Positions 22,956 to 33,892 of a DNA stretch of 64,000 bases are shown piece by piece. How positions within the stretch are numbered: the stretch's first letter is position 1; each line of letters starts with the position of its first letter. Source of the DNA: Hydrangea macrophylla (taxonomy: Eukaryota > Streptophyta > Magnoliopsida > Cornales > Hydrangeaceae); assembly GCA_033977485.1 (NCBI GenBank), contig CM066993.1, forward strand, positions 28,200,001 to 28,264,000, in the 5' to 3' direction. A program made the position numbers and the translations under genes. The notes below the pieces were generated by a model. The model worked only from the letters and a program-made list of their open reading frames with translations, had not been told where the DNA came from and ran no database searches.

Positions 22956-24317
22956 AAAATCCTGCCACGCCCCGGAATGGCAAAAATAGAGAAAAATAAA
23001 TTTCCTTTTTGGGTCCAAAGGCAGCGACGGGTGAAGTCACATGATTGTCCACACCACGCAGTACTAAGCAACAAGAGTAATAGTGTAACAAGAATGAAGT
23101 CTAGGTTCTGATCACAACGTAACATAAAGTCAACAGAAGTTACTAACTATTACACATCAGAGTCTTGAATCAAATATAAGACAGCGGAAGTACAAATGCC
23201 AAGGCAACATATGCCTGACTACAAAAAGGGTTCTAAAACGGTAAAGACAATTAGCTACAATTCTAGTCTAGTCTTCAGTTGGCGTAGAGGTAGTCCTCGG
23301 CGTAGTAGTCTTCTTCGGCCTGACCTCTGTCGTGGAAATCCTCCATAGGGACTCCGTCACTGGCATAGTAGTCTTCTCCTGCAGGCCCTTCACCTGTATA
23401 GTCATAACCAGGGTGCGCTGGAACGTAGAAATATCCAGCGGCATAAACGCCGTCAGCTTAATGAAAGCCGAGTGAGTTAAATACTAACAGGGTAGCGACT
23501 ATTGATATTATCACAAGTTATAAATAGTAACCAAATTAGAATTCAGTAAGGGTAACTCCTTTAATCAAACCAATGATCCAATTACTGTCATCCTATTCAT
23601 TTTAAGATCGACAATGCGTCCTGATAGGGGAACAGACTCGACAGTAGTTCAACTCTATAACACACCATTGCTCATCCACCGCTTTTAAGAACATATGCAC
23701 AGTTCACCGCATGTCATGGATACCACGTTAGTCCATCCCCCGCTTTTAAGAACATATGCACAGTTCACCGCATGTCAGGGATATAACGCTTTAAGCAAAA
23801 GTACATCATTCTATGCCACGACTTAGCGGCGTCTACCAGTGATCACGGTCCACTGCATATCATAGACGCCTTCGTCTGTCTACCGCTTTTAAGAACATAT
23901 GATTAGATCATCTGGCTATCTTAGGGCAAATGGTCCAGTTCACCGCAAGTCGTAGACACCTTCGTCTGTCCACCACTTTTAAGAACATATGATCGACCAA
24001 CGCCCGCCCACGCAAGGTTCCCGAATCTTAGCAAACCTACTTAAGTTCAACTCTATTACCGATACATGACAATCCCAATGTGGTCCGACTACTCTGAATG
24101 AAATGAACGTTAACTCCAAAGGATTCACGACTATTCCGTTATCTAACATCATAAACATTATCCATTAATCTTGTTGTTACTACGATCCTATGCCGCATTA
24201 GCTCATTATCCTGTTTGCATTATAACAATAAAGCATGCTAGGAATACTGAATAATAATTAAACAACTAAACAGTTATAACATCAACTAAACAAGTAAAAC
24301 AGTAAACTGTAACTGCC

Positions 24318-24510
24318 AATCGATTGGGACAAGGGTCCAATCGATTGGTATAAAAAAGGTAACAATCGATTGGTATAAAGTTCAATCGATTGGATCACAA
24401 TCCATGTCAATTGATTGCTAACTTTGTCAATCGATTGCAATCGATTGGATAAAATATCAATCGATTGGGATTTAAATGATGGCAATCGATTGGGAAAAGT
24501 CCCAATCGAT
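24318..24510. repeat. Second CAATCGATTGG cluster of the Tekay LTR
   Basis: About ten copies or near copies of CAATCGATTGG spaced 15-30 bp, 430-620 bp downstream of the TATA box on the element strand. The matching cluster in the 3' LTR is at 16015-16240 and contains point variants (CAATTGATTGG, CATTCGATTGG). Confidence 0.75.
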
Positions 24511-24939
24511 TGGGACTTCACTTCTTCACAGTGAAGACTGTCCAGAACATAAAAACGGGAAAATAAATGGTTTCTTCTCCATTCCTCCATTCAAACACGT
24601 TCTAATATCAATACATGGTTACCAAGTGAGTTTAGAACTCACCTTAGGATTAGGGGGTGTGTTTGGGAACGTGTATTGAAGCTTGGAGCTTCAATGGTGG
24701 TCTTCCTCCCTCTCTCTCTAGTTCTCTGTCTTCTCTCTTCTCTTTCTCCTTCTTTTCTTCTTCTTTCTGGTCTTCTTCTTCTTCCTCTTCAATCTCTCTC
24801 TCTGTGTGTGTGAGTGAATAGGTGTATATATGTGTGTATATATATATATGAGGGTACATATATATAAAATACACACACAAGACTCTCCCTCTCACTCTCT
24901 CTGATTTCTGTAAACAGAAATTCGCCCAAAATGGGCTGG

Positions 24940-25122
24940 TATATATAGAGAGAAAGTGTTCACGTGGCCTCTTCTCAGCCAGAGCAAAAGAATCTACCCA
25001 GCTGCCTCCAATCGATTGGCATAAGTGTCAATCGATTGATAAAAGCAATCGATTGGTATAAAGTTCAATCGATTGGTATCCAAAATAAGGCAATCGATTG
25101 GAAAACTTGTCAATCGATTGGT
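24940..25122 (-). promoter_or_regulatory. Tekay LTR promoter with CCAATCGATTGG array
   Basis: Reading leftward, six copies of the palindrome (C)CAATCGATTG(G) at about 25110-25122, 25091-25102, 25065-25077, 25045-25056, 25029-25039 and 25008-25019 are followed, 61 bp on, by TATATATA (24947-24940). Confidence 0.55.
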
Positions 25123-25223
25123 GTCCAAATTTTACCAAGGGTAAGGCCAGGCTCAAACAAGTATTAAAAGAAGCATATAGGGTCTTATTCACATAATATA
25201 TTACAAAGATACAGGGTATTACA

Positions 25224-26798
25224 CCATCGACGAGTCAATTTTCGAAATTCGTGGAGCAACACATTAATTCTATTCAACAATACCCACGAAATAATTATAA
25301 TTCGACTACTAATAATCCAGATGCGACATGGAGAAACCATCCTAATTTTTCATGGAAAAATAATAATAATAATAATAATAATAATAAGATGAGTAATTTT
25401 CCTAACGCTTATAGACCTCAACAATGTCAATACCAACAACCTCCTCCTCCACCTCCAGGTAATAATGCATTTGAGGAGAAGGTGTTGGCATCACTTGAAA
25501 GTTTTGGTCCGGTGATCCAGTTAGTACATTCCCACACCCAGTCCATTGCAAAACTGGAGTCCCAAGTGGGACAAATAGTTGACACGCTAAATGGTTTAAC
25601 CGAGAGTAAGTTGTCAAGTCAACCTATTCCGAACCCTAAGGAACAATACGAGGTGGGTGGTACGAGTGAGCAAGTGAACGCTGAGTCAACTAGGACGACT
25701 ACTCGAGAGGAAGAAGTTGTTGAGATTCCGAGGGAGGTTATGAGGGATGCAAACGTTAACTTGAATAAAGAGAAGGGTGAGGACGTGAATCAAAGTAGAA
25801 AAGAAAAAGAACCGATCCCAACTAATTTTATTCCAAAACTACCTTTTCCACCTAATGTTGAGGGACCGTCACATTTGTCTAAGAAAGGGTCAAAAGCTGA
25901 AGATATACTCGAGGTGTTCAAACAAGTAAAAGTCAATATTCCATTCCTCGATGCTATAAAACAAATTCCCGCTTATGCTAAATGTCTTAAAGATCTTTGC
26001 ACTCAAAAACGTAAATCGCGTAGTCATACTCCGAAAAAGGTCTTTCTCACGGAAAAAGTAAGTTCTATTTTCCAACATACTACTCCAAAGTATAAGGATC
26101 CTGGTACGCCTACGATTTCATGTGTCATAGATGACACGGTCATTCATAGGGCTCTCCTTAACTTAGGAGCTAGTGTTAATCTTTTACCTTACCACGTCTA
26201 CAAATAACTAGGACTAGGTGAACTTAAGCCCACGGCCGCTACTATTCAATTAGCGGATCGTTCTATTAAAATACCTAGAGGAATCGTCGAGGACGTCTTA
26301 GTTAAAGTTGATAAATGCTATTATCCTGTTGACTTCATGATCCTTGACACTGAACCGGTACTAGATGCTAGGAAACACACTCCTGTCATCTTAGGTCGTC
26401 CGTTCTTAGCCACGGCTAATGCGTGTGTCAATTGTCGAACGGGGGTAATGAAAGTGTCGTTCGGGAACATGAACCTCAAACTAAACATTTTTAACGATGT
26501 TGGTCAACCTCCTAAAGACGATGATTACCAATATATGGAAGGTAGTGAGGTTAGAAGAACTGTTGAACGTAATAAAGAAATACATATGAGTGAGGGGAAT
26601 AATATAGTGAATAATGAGTGGTTGAATGCAAATAACCTGGCCCCTAATGATGAATTCACTCGGAAGGTAAGAAATAGATTTGAACATACTAAGGATGATC
26701 TGTCAAATGAATTAATCCAAAACGACATTCTTTCGACTTACCACCGGAGTCTCCCTGATATCCTTAGGGATACAAAGTCCGATTTACGGCCTCCATGA
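25224..26798 (+). pseudogene. Athila gag C-terminal part and protease
   Basis: One frame runs from 25251 to 26798 with a single TAA at 26205-26207. The gag tail is Asn-rich; its poly-Asn run is encoded by an AAT microsatellite at 25362-25386. Then come EKVLASLESFG, HTQSIAKLESQVGQI and PIPTNFIPKLPFPPNVEG, all typical of Athila-type gag. The protease is seen in HRALLNLGASVNLLPYHVYK, then TAATIQLADRSIKIPRG and HTPVILGRPFLATANA. The family's catalytic Asp before LGAS is Asn here, so the protease would be inactive even without the stop. The ORF ends just before the post-pol block, with no RT. Confidence 0.85.
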
Positions 26799-26936
26799 GT
26801 TTTGAGCTAGCTTGGTCTAGCTAGAGACGTAAAGATTAGCGCTTCTTGGGAGGCAACCCAAGCTTTATTTCATCCGTTTCTCTTGTTTTTGGTTGTTTTT
26901 GGGTCTTTTTGATTCAGTTGTGGTCTTTCTGAACAG

Positions 26937-27300
26937 GTTTGGGGGTCGGAGTAAATTTATTTTCGGCTTATTTACAAAAAAGTACAGAAAAAGAGGAAAA
27001 ATGGTATCTCACGCGAGCCTGCCCCTTAGAGAAAATTTTTAAAACTTTTATGATATATAGCCTCAGTATCACCTCGCGCCACCATTCGCGCGCGCGAGTG
27101 GTTCGCTCGAGCGGTCCGCTCGCGCGATCTGAGGACTTAGAAATTTTTCTTTTATAAAACGTAAAACATGCTTCTGCTTAAACTCGCGGAGGGATTCGCG
27201 CGCGCAAGGCTCGCTCGCGCGGCCCGCTCGCGCGAGGTAGGGTTTTCTGCTTTTTCTCTTTTGTTCTCTTCTCTCCTCTCTCCATACCTGGTCAGTGATT
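26937..27300 (+). promoter_or_regulatory. Internal U3-like module of Athila-2
   Basis: GTTTGGGGGT (26937-26946) is identical to the string at the LTR edge (29453-29462). Two clusters of CG-rich self-complementary motifs follow: 27078-27135 (GCGCGCGCGAG, GCTCGAGC, CGCTCGCGCGA) and 27185-27235 (CTCGCGG, GCGCGCGC, CTCGCGCGAG). Then comes a CT-rich patch (27243-27290). The palindrome CTCGCGCGAG also occurs in this element's LTR (29851-29860). Confidence 0.5.
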
Positions 27301-27423
27301 TTTTTTTACTTTCTGTTTGTTCTTTTAGCCCTGTTTAGGTTCGTCTGTCTTTGTTTTTATAAGCTCTGTTTGTTTCTTTTATTTTTATTGAGTCTCTTGA
27401 TTATAGTTTAGATTCTATTATTC

Positions 27424-27434
27424 TATTTTAAAAA

Positions 27435-27465
<31 letters not shown>

Positions 27466-27491
27466 TAAAAAATAAAAAATAAAAAAAAAAT
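27424..27491. repeat. (TAA)n and A-rich microsatellite
   Basis: A run of about ten ATA/TAA units is followed by AAATAAAAAAT-type units, within Athila-2 non-coding sequence. Confidence 0.85.
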
Positions 27492-29452
27492 CTAAATATT
27501 TAGCTGTTATTGTTATTATTCTGTTCTTTTATTTTCTATTGTTAAGTATTACCATGTGATTAGTAGCTTCGTTTGGAGCCTGATTGAACTTTGATTCCAT
27601 ATTATTATACATTCAACTGGTTTGTGTTTGCCGAGATCGAGGTAATATCATTCCTTTCTTACCTACTCTCCGTTCTTTTGTTTTATTGTTTCATTAGGGA
27701 CAATGAAAGGTTTAGGTTTGGGGGTATGCACACACATGCACATTATTATGCACTAATTTTATAAAAAAAAAATCAATTCTTGTGCTTAAATAAACAATGT
27801 TACCAACGTTTTTGCAATCTTGATTTGATACTTCTTGTTATGTAACTATGATTGTTATAGAATGGTAAACAAGAGAAGATGTGATTAAACATTTGCTGAA
27901 GTCATGATATGATGTAATGTTTAAGTTATGTATTGCTTGAATCGTAGTTTTATATCATAGATTTGCACATAAACCTATGCACTGCATGTAGTCGCTTGAA
28001 TACATGTTTGATGTGAACTATAATATGATTCAGATTTCTAGATAACACAAGGTGGAGACTAGACCCTGTGAGCTTTTGAGCCTATCTTTTCTGTTTTGAG
28101 GGTTATAAATACACATTGTGTTTGTCGAATTTCATTGAAATAGTGCATCTACTTGTTGTTTAGTCTCATTATTCTTGTTTTGATTGATAAGTCAAGTTAA
28201 AATATTTGCTACCATGCTAAATAATCTTCCGTTGTAAACATTAAAGAACCATATGACCATAGGAGATGATTTTTAGGCCTTCTTTGTTTACTGACAGATA
28301 AATGATAAAAATTTCCTTAGTTCGCCCTTTGAGCCGTTAAAATGCCATTTCTTTCTTTAATTATCATTATCCTTATTTTTACTCCGACTTGACAAACTTG
28401 GAGTTCACCACTGAGAGATTTGTCACCTTTTAGTGGTGTTAAGGCAATGTGTGATTGGGAAGAAGAAGACAAGATGCTATTGGGGTAGTTGCTTAGAAAT
28501 CAATGAATAATCATCCGACAAGCAAGAATTAAGAAAAAAAAAGGTTGAAAAAAAAAAGAAGAAAAAATAATTGAAAAGAAAAATCAAAAGAAGAGAATGA
28601 AATGATGAAGTTGGTGGAAGAGCGAATGAAAGAAATCGAACATGCCTTACAATGCCATTCTAAAACTACCTAATGAATCATTTCTATCCTTTTCCATTGT
28701 CTGAGCCACATTACAACCTTTGAAAAGTCCTATTTGATCTTAGGAAACATGGTTTGGATATGAAAACGATGGGAGGGGGATTAAAACATGGTAATGATTA
28801 ATTTTTCTTGATTATTAGCATCCTATCCATGAGACTACTGTTCTTTCGTGTCATGCGTCTTGTTCGAGTCATATGTGAGCATTTCTCGTTTTGAAAACAT
28901 ATTTCCTTTACTCACATATTTTAGAAAAATTACACCTATTTCTGAGTGTTTCATTTTAGAGTGTAATTGACATTGTGAGATTCGTAGTCGAGACATAGTT
29001 AAATGGTTATCCGAGTTATATTCCAAGTTTATGACATGCGCGTGTTCATTTGACTACCACATCACACACGTGCAATTTTATGAGAAACTCTATTGATTTA
29101 TACGATGCATGTGCTTGAGATTGTTTTTCATGATTTAGGTGGATGTTTCATTATGTTTCTTTATGTTCGTTATTCTATTTCAAATCTTTGTTATACGAGG
29201 AAGGAGTATTGAATATTTTGTTCTTTATTTTTAATAAAAGCTTTTAAATTGATAAGTTAATAAAGATGGTTGTGGGTGACTTGTTGACAAGAACCCTCAC
29301 GAGGCTTCACTCGTCCGACTAGGGACACCTAGGGGTTTAAAAGGCTTCTTGCATATGCTAAATGCAATCGTGATCCATGTGAAAATGGAGTAGTATTTGT
29401 AGTAGTAGTTTTATTTTTCTTTTCTTTTTGCTCGAGGACTAGCAAAGAGTAG

Positions 29453-29461
29453 GTTTGGGGG
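29453..29461 (+). other. Polypurine tract of Athila-2
   Basis: GTTTGGGGG directly precedes TGTGATCGACG, the LTR start. The 10-base string including the first LTR base recurs at 26937 and 27716. Confidence 0.7.
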
Positions 29462-30936
29462 TGTGATCGACGACGAATAGTTGCCATTTATAGTTCTAAA
29501 AATACGCTTTGTTAGCCCATTTCATGTAGTTATTAGTTATTTTTTAATAAGTATTCTAAATTTTGTAGGATTTGGAGCTTCAACTTGATAATGCACAAAA
29601 ATCCAATGATTAGTGGCTTTGGAAGTCATTCTGGGCTCAAACGGTGATTCCGGTGAAAGCTGAATGCAGTAGCAGTCTCGGAAAATTGCATTTTTGATAA
29701 AGAATACTTTGGATTTGAGAATTTACTCCAGAGATATAAAATGTAGATCTTCGAGTTACGGACGCATGGCTTCAAACGGCGAGTCAATCTGAGTTCCGAG
29801 CAAAACGTTATCGCAATTCTACGAACGTTGCGCAGTGCAACGAAAAGGACCTCGCGCGAGCGACCTTTGAAAAAACCAAAAATGCGTATTTTATTAAATT
29901 AAAGTGCCCAGCGAAGGTGGTTTGTGCATATGACGTCCAGAAACGTAAATATAGCTGTTTTAGTGCGATTTGGCTTAGGAAAGCTTCCTAAATCCTTCCA
30001 AACTCTATATAAATCCTATTCTAAATCAATTTTGTGGTTACACATCATTACACAACATTATACACAGCCATATACACAAAAACTCCAGCCATTGAAGAGA
30101 GGAAAACAAGGAGAAGAAGAAGAAGATCAAGGATTTCCATGGCCTCCTCCATCAACCTCTTGCCGTTCATCAATTCTATGGCCAACTAAACCTAGATCTA
30201 GGGTTTCAATGAAACCCTAGCCAAGTAATAGGGTTTTATTTATGTTTTTATTTTAGTTTTATTATGTATGGATGACAGTTACATGTATAGAGGATTTTTA
30301 CAAATAAATCGTACTTCTATTGATTAAATCATTACTTTCAAAGTTTATTCTTGTCTTAGATCTATTTTGACTGTGATGTGCTCAATGATCTATATTTGCT
30401 GTGCTTGTATAGATTGTTTACATGTAATGGTGCTTAAATTGAATTGTGCTATCAAGTATCCGAATAGTCCATGCCTAGATTAGACGGATTATACCACAAC
30501 CCTAGTTTAGTGTGGGATAATTCGTGCTAACCGAAGATGGATTATGTTGGTGCTTGAACCATAGTTATTTTCTTGACGGAGGAATTGGGCTAGTAGCTAC
30601 AATTCTCCATTATCATCCAACTTAATAGGCTAAAGTAATTCATAAATATTCCTATTATGAAGCTAGTGGTGGATTTGCAATCCTAGGTTCTCTTAAACAT
30701 ATTTATAACAACACTTTTAAATCGCTTTCATAATTTAGATTTAATTTTATTGTTCTTCGTTTAATTAAATTCAAAATCAAAATCTCGTTTTTCTTAATCA
30801 ACTAAATTTAGGTTTTAAAATTAAAGCGCGGTAGTTAATCAATCTCTGTGGCTTCGACCTTTACTTCCACACTACAAATCTTTTGAAAGTAAAGCAAAAA
30901 TAAGCATACTTTTATATCTTGATATTGACAACATCA
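29462..30936 (+). repeat. LTR of Athila-2, 1475 bp
   Basis: TGTGATCGACG to ...GACAACATCA, followed five bases later by the primer site. It has CTCGCGCGAG at 29851-29860, TATATAAAT at 30006-30014 and a CTGTGGCTTCGACC block (30845) matching the lineage's LTR 3' end. Short open frames inside (for example 29924-30220) have no recognisable product. Confidence 0.75.
29825..30014 (+). promoter_or_regulatory. Athila-2 LTR promoter region
   Basis: An inverted repeat CGTTGC-GCAGT-GCAACG (29825-29841) and the palindrome CTCGCGCGAG (29851-29860) lie about 145 bp upstream of TATATAAAT (30006-30014). Confidence 0.45.
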
Positions 30937-30941
30937 ATTTT

Positions 30942-30959
30942 TGGCGCCGTTGCCGGGGA
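30942..30959 (+). other. Primer binding site (Asp-tRNA), Athila-2
   Basis: TGGCGCCGTTGCCGGGGA is complementary to the 3' end of plant Asp-tRNA(GUC), the usual primer of Athila elements. It is intact and five bases after the LTR. Confidence 0.88.
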
Positions 30960-31035
30960 TTGCAATTCACTACCTTTAGTTTTAGAATCTTTGGACCAGT
31001 CCCAAAGATTATAAAATTTAAGGGAAAAGCTAAGG

Positions 31036-32467
31036 TAAAGGGAAGGTGGGTGGCCAAGGCAAAGGAAAGTGTTTCCAATGTGAAGAGAAGGGTTACTGGA
31101 AGAGGAATTGTCCAAAATTCTTAGCTACAAGAGTTCAAGATATGATTGAAGGAAGTTTTATGACGTATGCTTCAAACACTTAGTGCATTGATTCTGGTAC
31201 AACTAACCATATATGTAATTCGTTGCAGGGGTTCAGATCAACCAAAAAATGCAGTGATGGGGAGATCGTGCTGACTCTGGGTTCTAGCTCAATTATTTCT
31301 ACAGTTGCAATAGGAGTAGTAGCTTTAGAATTTTTAGACAATAAAGTTTTGTTTTTATTAGATGTACTTTACATCTCTTTAATGAGATGTAATTTAATTT
31401 CAGTTTCAAATTTATCAAATAAAGGTTATTCTTTTCATTTTGGAACTGAAGTGGTAATCGAAAGAAATGGTTCTTTTGTATGTTCTGGTGTCAAATCAAA
31501 TGATTTATATGTGATTACTCCAAATATTTCTAAATGCTCTTGTATAAAACTTAATAACTTAGTGGTAACTCTACCATCTAAAAGAAAGCAACTTTCCACT
31601 AATCCACTAAGGCTTTGGCACATGAGGCTTTGCCATATCAATCTAAATAGGATTAGCAAACTAGTCAAAGAAGCGGTCTTAGATGATTTGATTCTCAAAC
31701 CAATGGAAGTCTACGAGTCTTGTTTAGAGGGTAAGATGACCAAAAGGCCCTTTCCAGTAAAGGGCAATAGGACCAATGTATTATTGGAATTAGTTCATAC
31801 TGATGTTTGTGGACCAATAAATATTAGAGCAAGGGGTGGTTATGAGTATTTCATCACATTTACTGATGACCACTCTAGGTATGGATATGTGTACCTAATG
31901 CAGCAAAAGTTTGAAGCCTTTGAAATGTTCAATGAGTTTAAGGCTAAAGTAGAAAAGCAATTGGGCACACATATCAAGGACATTCGATCTAATCGAGGCA
32001 GTAAGTACCTCTCTAATGAGTTTATTGATCACCTCGTACAGAATGGGATTCTGTCACAGTTGACTGCACTTGGTACACCTCAGCAGAACGGTGTAGCAGA
32101 GAGAAGGAATCGGACTCTTTTAGACATGACTAGGTCGACGATGAGTTATTCGGAGTTGCCATTATTCCTTTGGGGTTATGCCTTGGAAACCGTTGCATAC
32201 ATACTAAATCTAGTACCAAGTAAATCTGTTCCCAGGACACCACAGGAGATGTGGATTGGGCGCAAGCCTTCTTTACAACATCTTCAAATATGGGGGTGTT
32301 CGACATATGTGCTAAAAGAAAAGATGAGCAAGTTGGAACCTAGATCAGAAGTATGTTATTTTTTAGGTTTCCAAAGGGTACTTATGGATGGTATTTTTAT
32401 GATCCGAGAGAATAGAAAGTGTTTATTAGTAAAAATGCTATTTTCTTGGAAGATGATTATATCATGA
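31036..32467 (+). pseudogene. Copia gag zinc knuckle, protease and integrase
   Basis: The zinc knuckle CFQCEEKGYWKRNC is read at about 31065-31106. A TAG (31181-31183) lies just before the protease motif [11 protein letters not shown]. From 31223 the frame is open for 414 codons: the GAG-pre-integrase domain ([12 protein letters not shown]), then integrase ([51 protein letters not shown]). The second catalytic Asp of the DDE triad appears as Asn in [11 protein letters not shown], so integrase would be inactive. The frame is lost after 32467. Confidence 0.85.
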
Positions 32468-32670
32468 ACCATAAACCTAAGGGAAGGATAGATCTTAGAG
32501 AGATAGAAAGAGAGCCTTCAGTCCTACCTGCAGTTGATAACAATGTAAGATAAGAAAATACCACTTCTTCACCCATTTTCGCACCAGTACATTATCGTAG
32601 TGGGAGGATCGTCAGCCAGCCTAACAGATACATGTTCTTATGACAAGTTTTTGAAGCGGTCTCCATAGAA

Positions 32671-33871
32671 TCAGAATCTGATCCTACCATGTACGAAGAG
32701 GCAATGACTGATGTAGACTCAGCTCATTGGGTTAAAGCTATGAAGGTTGAATTGGAATCTATGGATTCTAATCAGGTCTGGGATCTTGTAAAACTTCCAG
32801 CCAATATTTAACCGATTAGTTGTAAGTGGGTCTACAAGAAAAAAAGAGGATCTGATGGAAAGGTTGAGACCTTTAAGGTAAGGCTTGTAATGAAAGGTTA
32901 TACTCAGAGGGAGGGCATTGACTATAAGGAAACCGTCTCACCAATAGCCATGCTTAAGTCCATCAAAATGCTCTAATCCATTGCTAGATGTCTAAATTAT
33001 GAGATCTGGCAGATGAGACGTCAAGATTGCATTCTTGAATGGCAATCTTGAGGAGAACATCTATATGTAGCAAATAGAAGGTTTCGTAATTGGCAGAAAA
33101 GGTAACTTGGTATGCAAGTTACAAAAGTCCATTTATGGGCTTAAGTAGGCATCCAAGAGTTGAAACATCCGATTTGACCAAGCAGTCAAGACTTTTGGTT
33201 TCATACAGAATCTGGATGAGCCTTGTGCATACAAGAAGTGTGAAGGAAAAGTGGTGGCTTTTCTCATTCTTTACGTTGACGACATTCTACTCATTGGGAA
33301 TAATGTAGCGGCGTTGCCAGCGATTAAGGTTTGGCTTGCTAGTACTTTTGATATGAAGGATCTAGGAAAGGCGAGCTATATCCTTGGGATAAAGCTCTTT
33401 CGAGATCGCAAGCGAAAGATAATGGGATTATCTCAAGCTGGTTATATCGATAAGGTGCTAACTAAGTTTTCAATGGATAATTCGAAGAAAGGTTTATTAC
33501 CTTTCATACATGGTCTAGCGTTCTCCAAAGACCAGTGTCCTAAGACACAGGAGGAGAGGAATCGCATGGAAGGGATTCCCTATGCTTTGACATTGGGAAG
33601 TCTCATGTATGCGATGTTATACACTAGACCAGATATCTGATTTACCATTGGCATGGTTAGAAGGTATCAGTTGAATCCATGTCTAGAGCACCGGACAGCT
33701 GTTAAGCACATTCTTAAGTACTTGAGAAGGACTAAAGATTACATGCTTATGTACGAAGGTAAGGAGTTAATTCTAGTAGGATACACTGACTCAGACTTTA
33801 TATCAGATAAAGATTCGAGGAAGTCGATGTGCGGACATCTCTTTACCTTGGGAGGTAGTGTTGTTAGTTAG
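32671..33871 (+). pseudogene. Copia reverse transcriptase and RNase H N-terminal part
   Basis: The RT start is seen around 32690 (YEEAMTDVDSAHWVKAMKVE), then CKWVYKKKRGSDGKVETFK. Frames change near 33000-33100. FLILYVDDILLIGN holds the active site YVDD (33272-33283), followed by LGIKLFRDRK and IPYALTLGSLMYAM. A TGA (33638-33640) precedes FTIGMV. RNase H begins with LVGYTDSDFISDKDSRKSM, and a TAG (33869-33871) follows VVS. At least three stops and a frameshift. Confidence 0.85.
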
Positions 33872-33892
33872 AGGAGCATTAACCAGAAATGC

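Larger units (their letters stand above)
14795..25223 (-). mobile_element. Tekay-like chromovirus (Ty3/gypsy), minus strand
   Basis: Reading leftward: 5' LTR (22963-25223), initiator-Met primer site (22941-22955), an extra acidic ORF, gag, protease, RT, RNase H, integrase with C-terminal chromodomain, then the 3' LTR (14795-16937). The domain order and chromodomain identify a chromovirus, and the sequence and long LTRs suit the Tekay/Del clade. Coding frames hold several stops and frameshifts, so the copy is dead. It interrupts the Athila-2 gag region; CCATC (25224-25228) is the expected target duplication. Confidence 0.88.
22963..25223 (-). repeat. 5' LTR of the Tekay element, 2261 bp
   Basis: On the minus strand it starts TGTAATACCCTG at 25223 and ends ...GGGGCGTGGCA at 22963. 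It has CAATCGATTGG clusters at 25008-25122 and 24318-24510, with a TATA box between them, plus CT and TATG microsatellites near 24710-24880. Nearly identical to 14795-16937, with a few small indels (for example one palindrome more or fewer per cluster). Confidence 0.88.
26799..29452 (+). other. Athila-2 non-coding region from protease to polypurine tract
   Basis: I see no supported ORF; the env-position gene found in Athila-1 is missing. It holds the module at 26937-27300, an A/TAA-rich microsatellite (27430-27490), a donor-like site TCGAG|GTAATATC near 27640, another polypurine copy at 27716-27725, and the conserved pre-LTR block 29290-29370. Confidence 0.55.
25224..30959 (+). mobile_element. 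Athila-type element without polymerase (Athila-2)
   Basis: From left: gag C-terminal part and protease (to 26798), then directly the GCGCTTCTTGGGAGGCAACCC block (about 26839) that follows pol in Athila elements, a promoter-like module, non-coding 3' sequence, polypurine tract, LTR (29462-30936) and an Asp-tRNA primer site. RT, RNase H and INT are absent. The left part is cut off by the Tekay insertion. The primer site after this LTR shows that it served, or was copied, as a 5' LTR. Confidence 0.8.
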
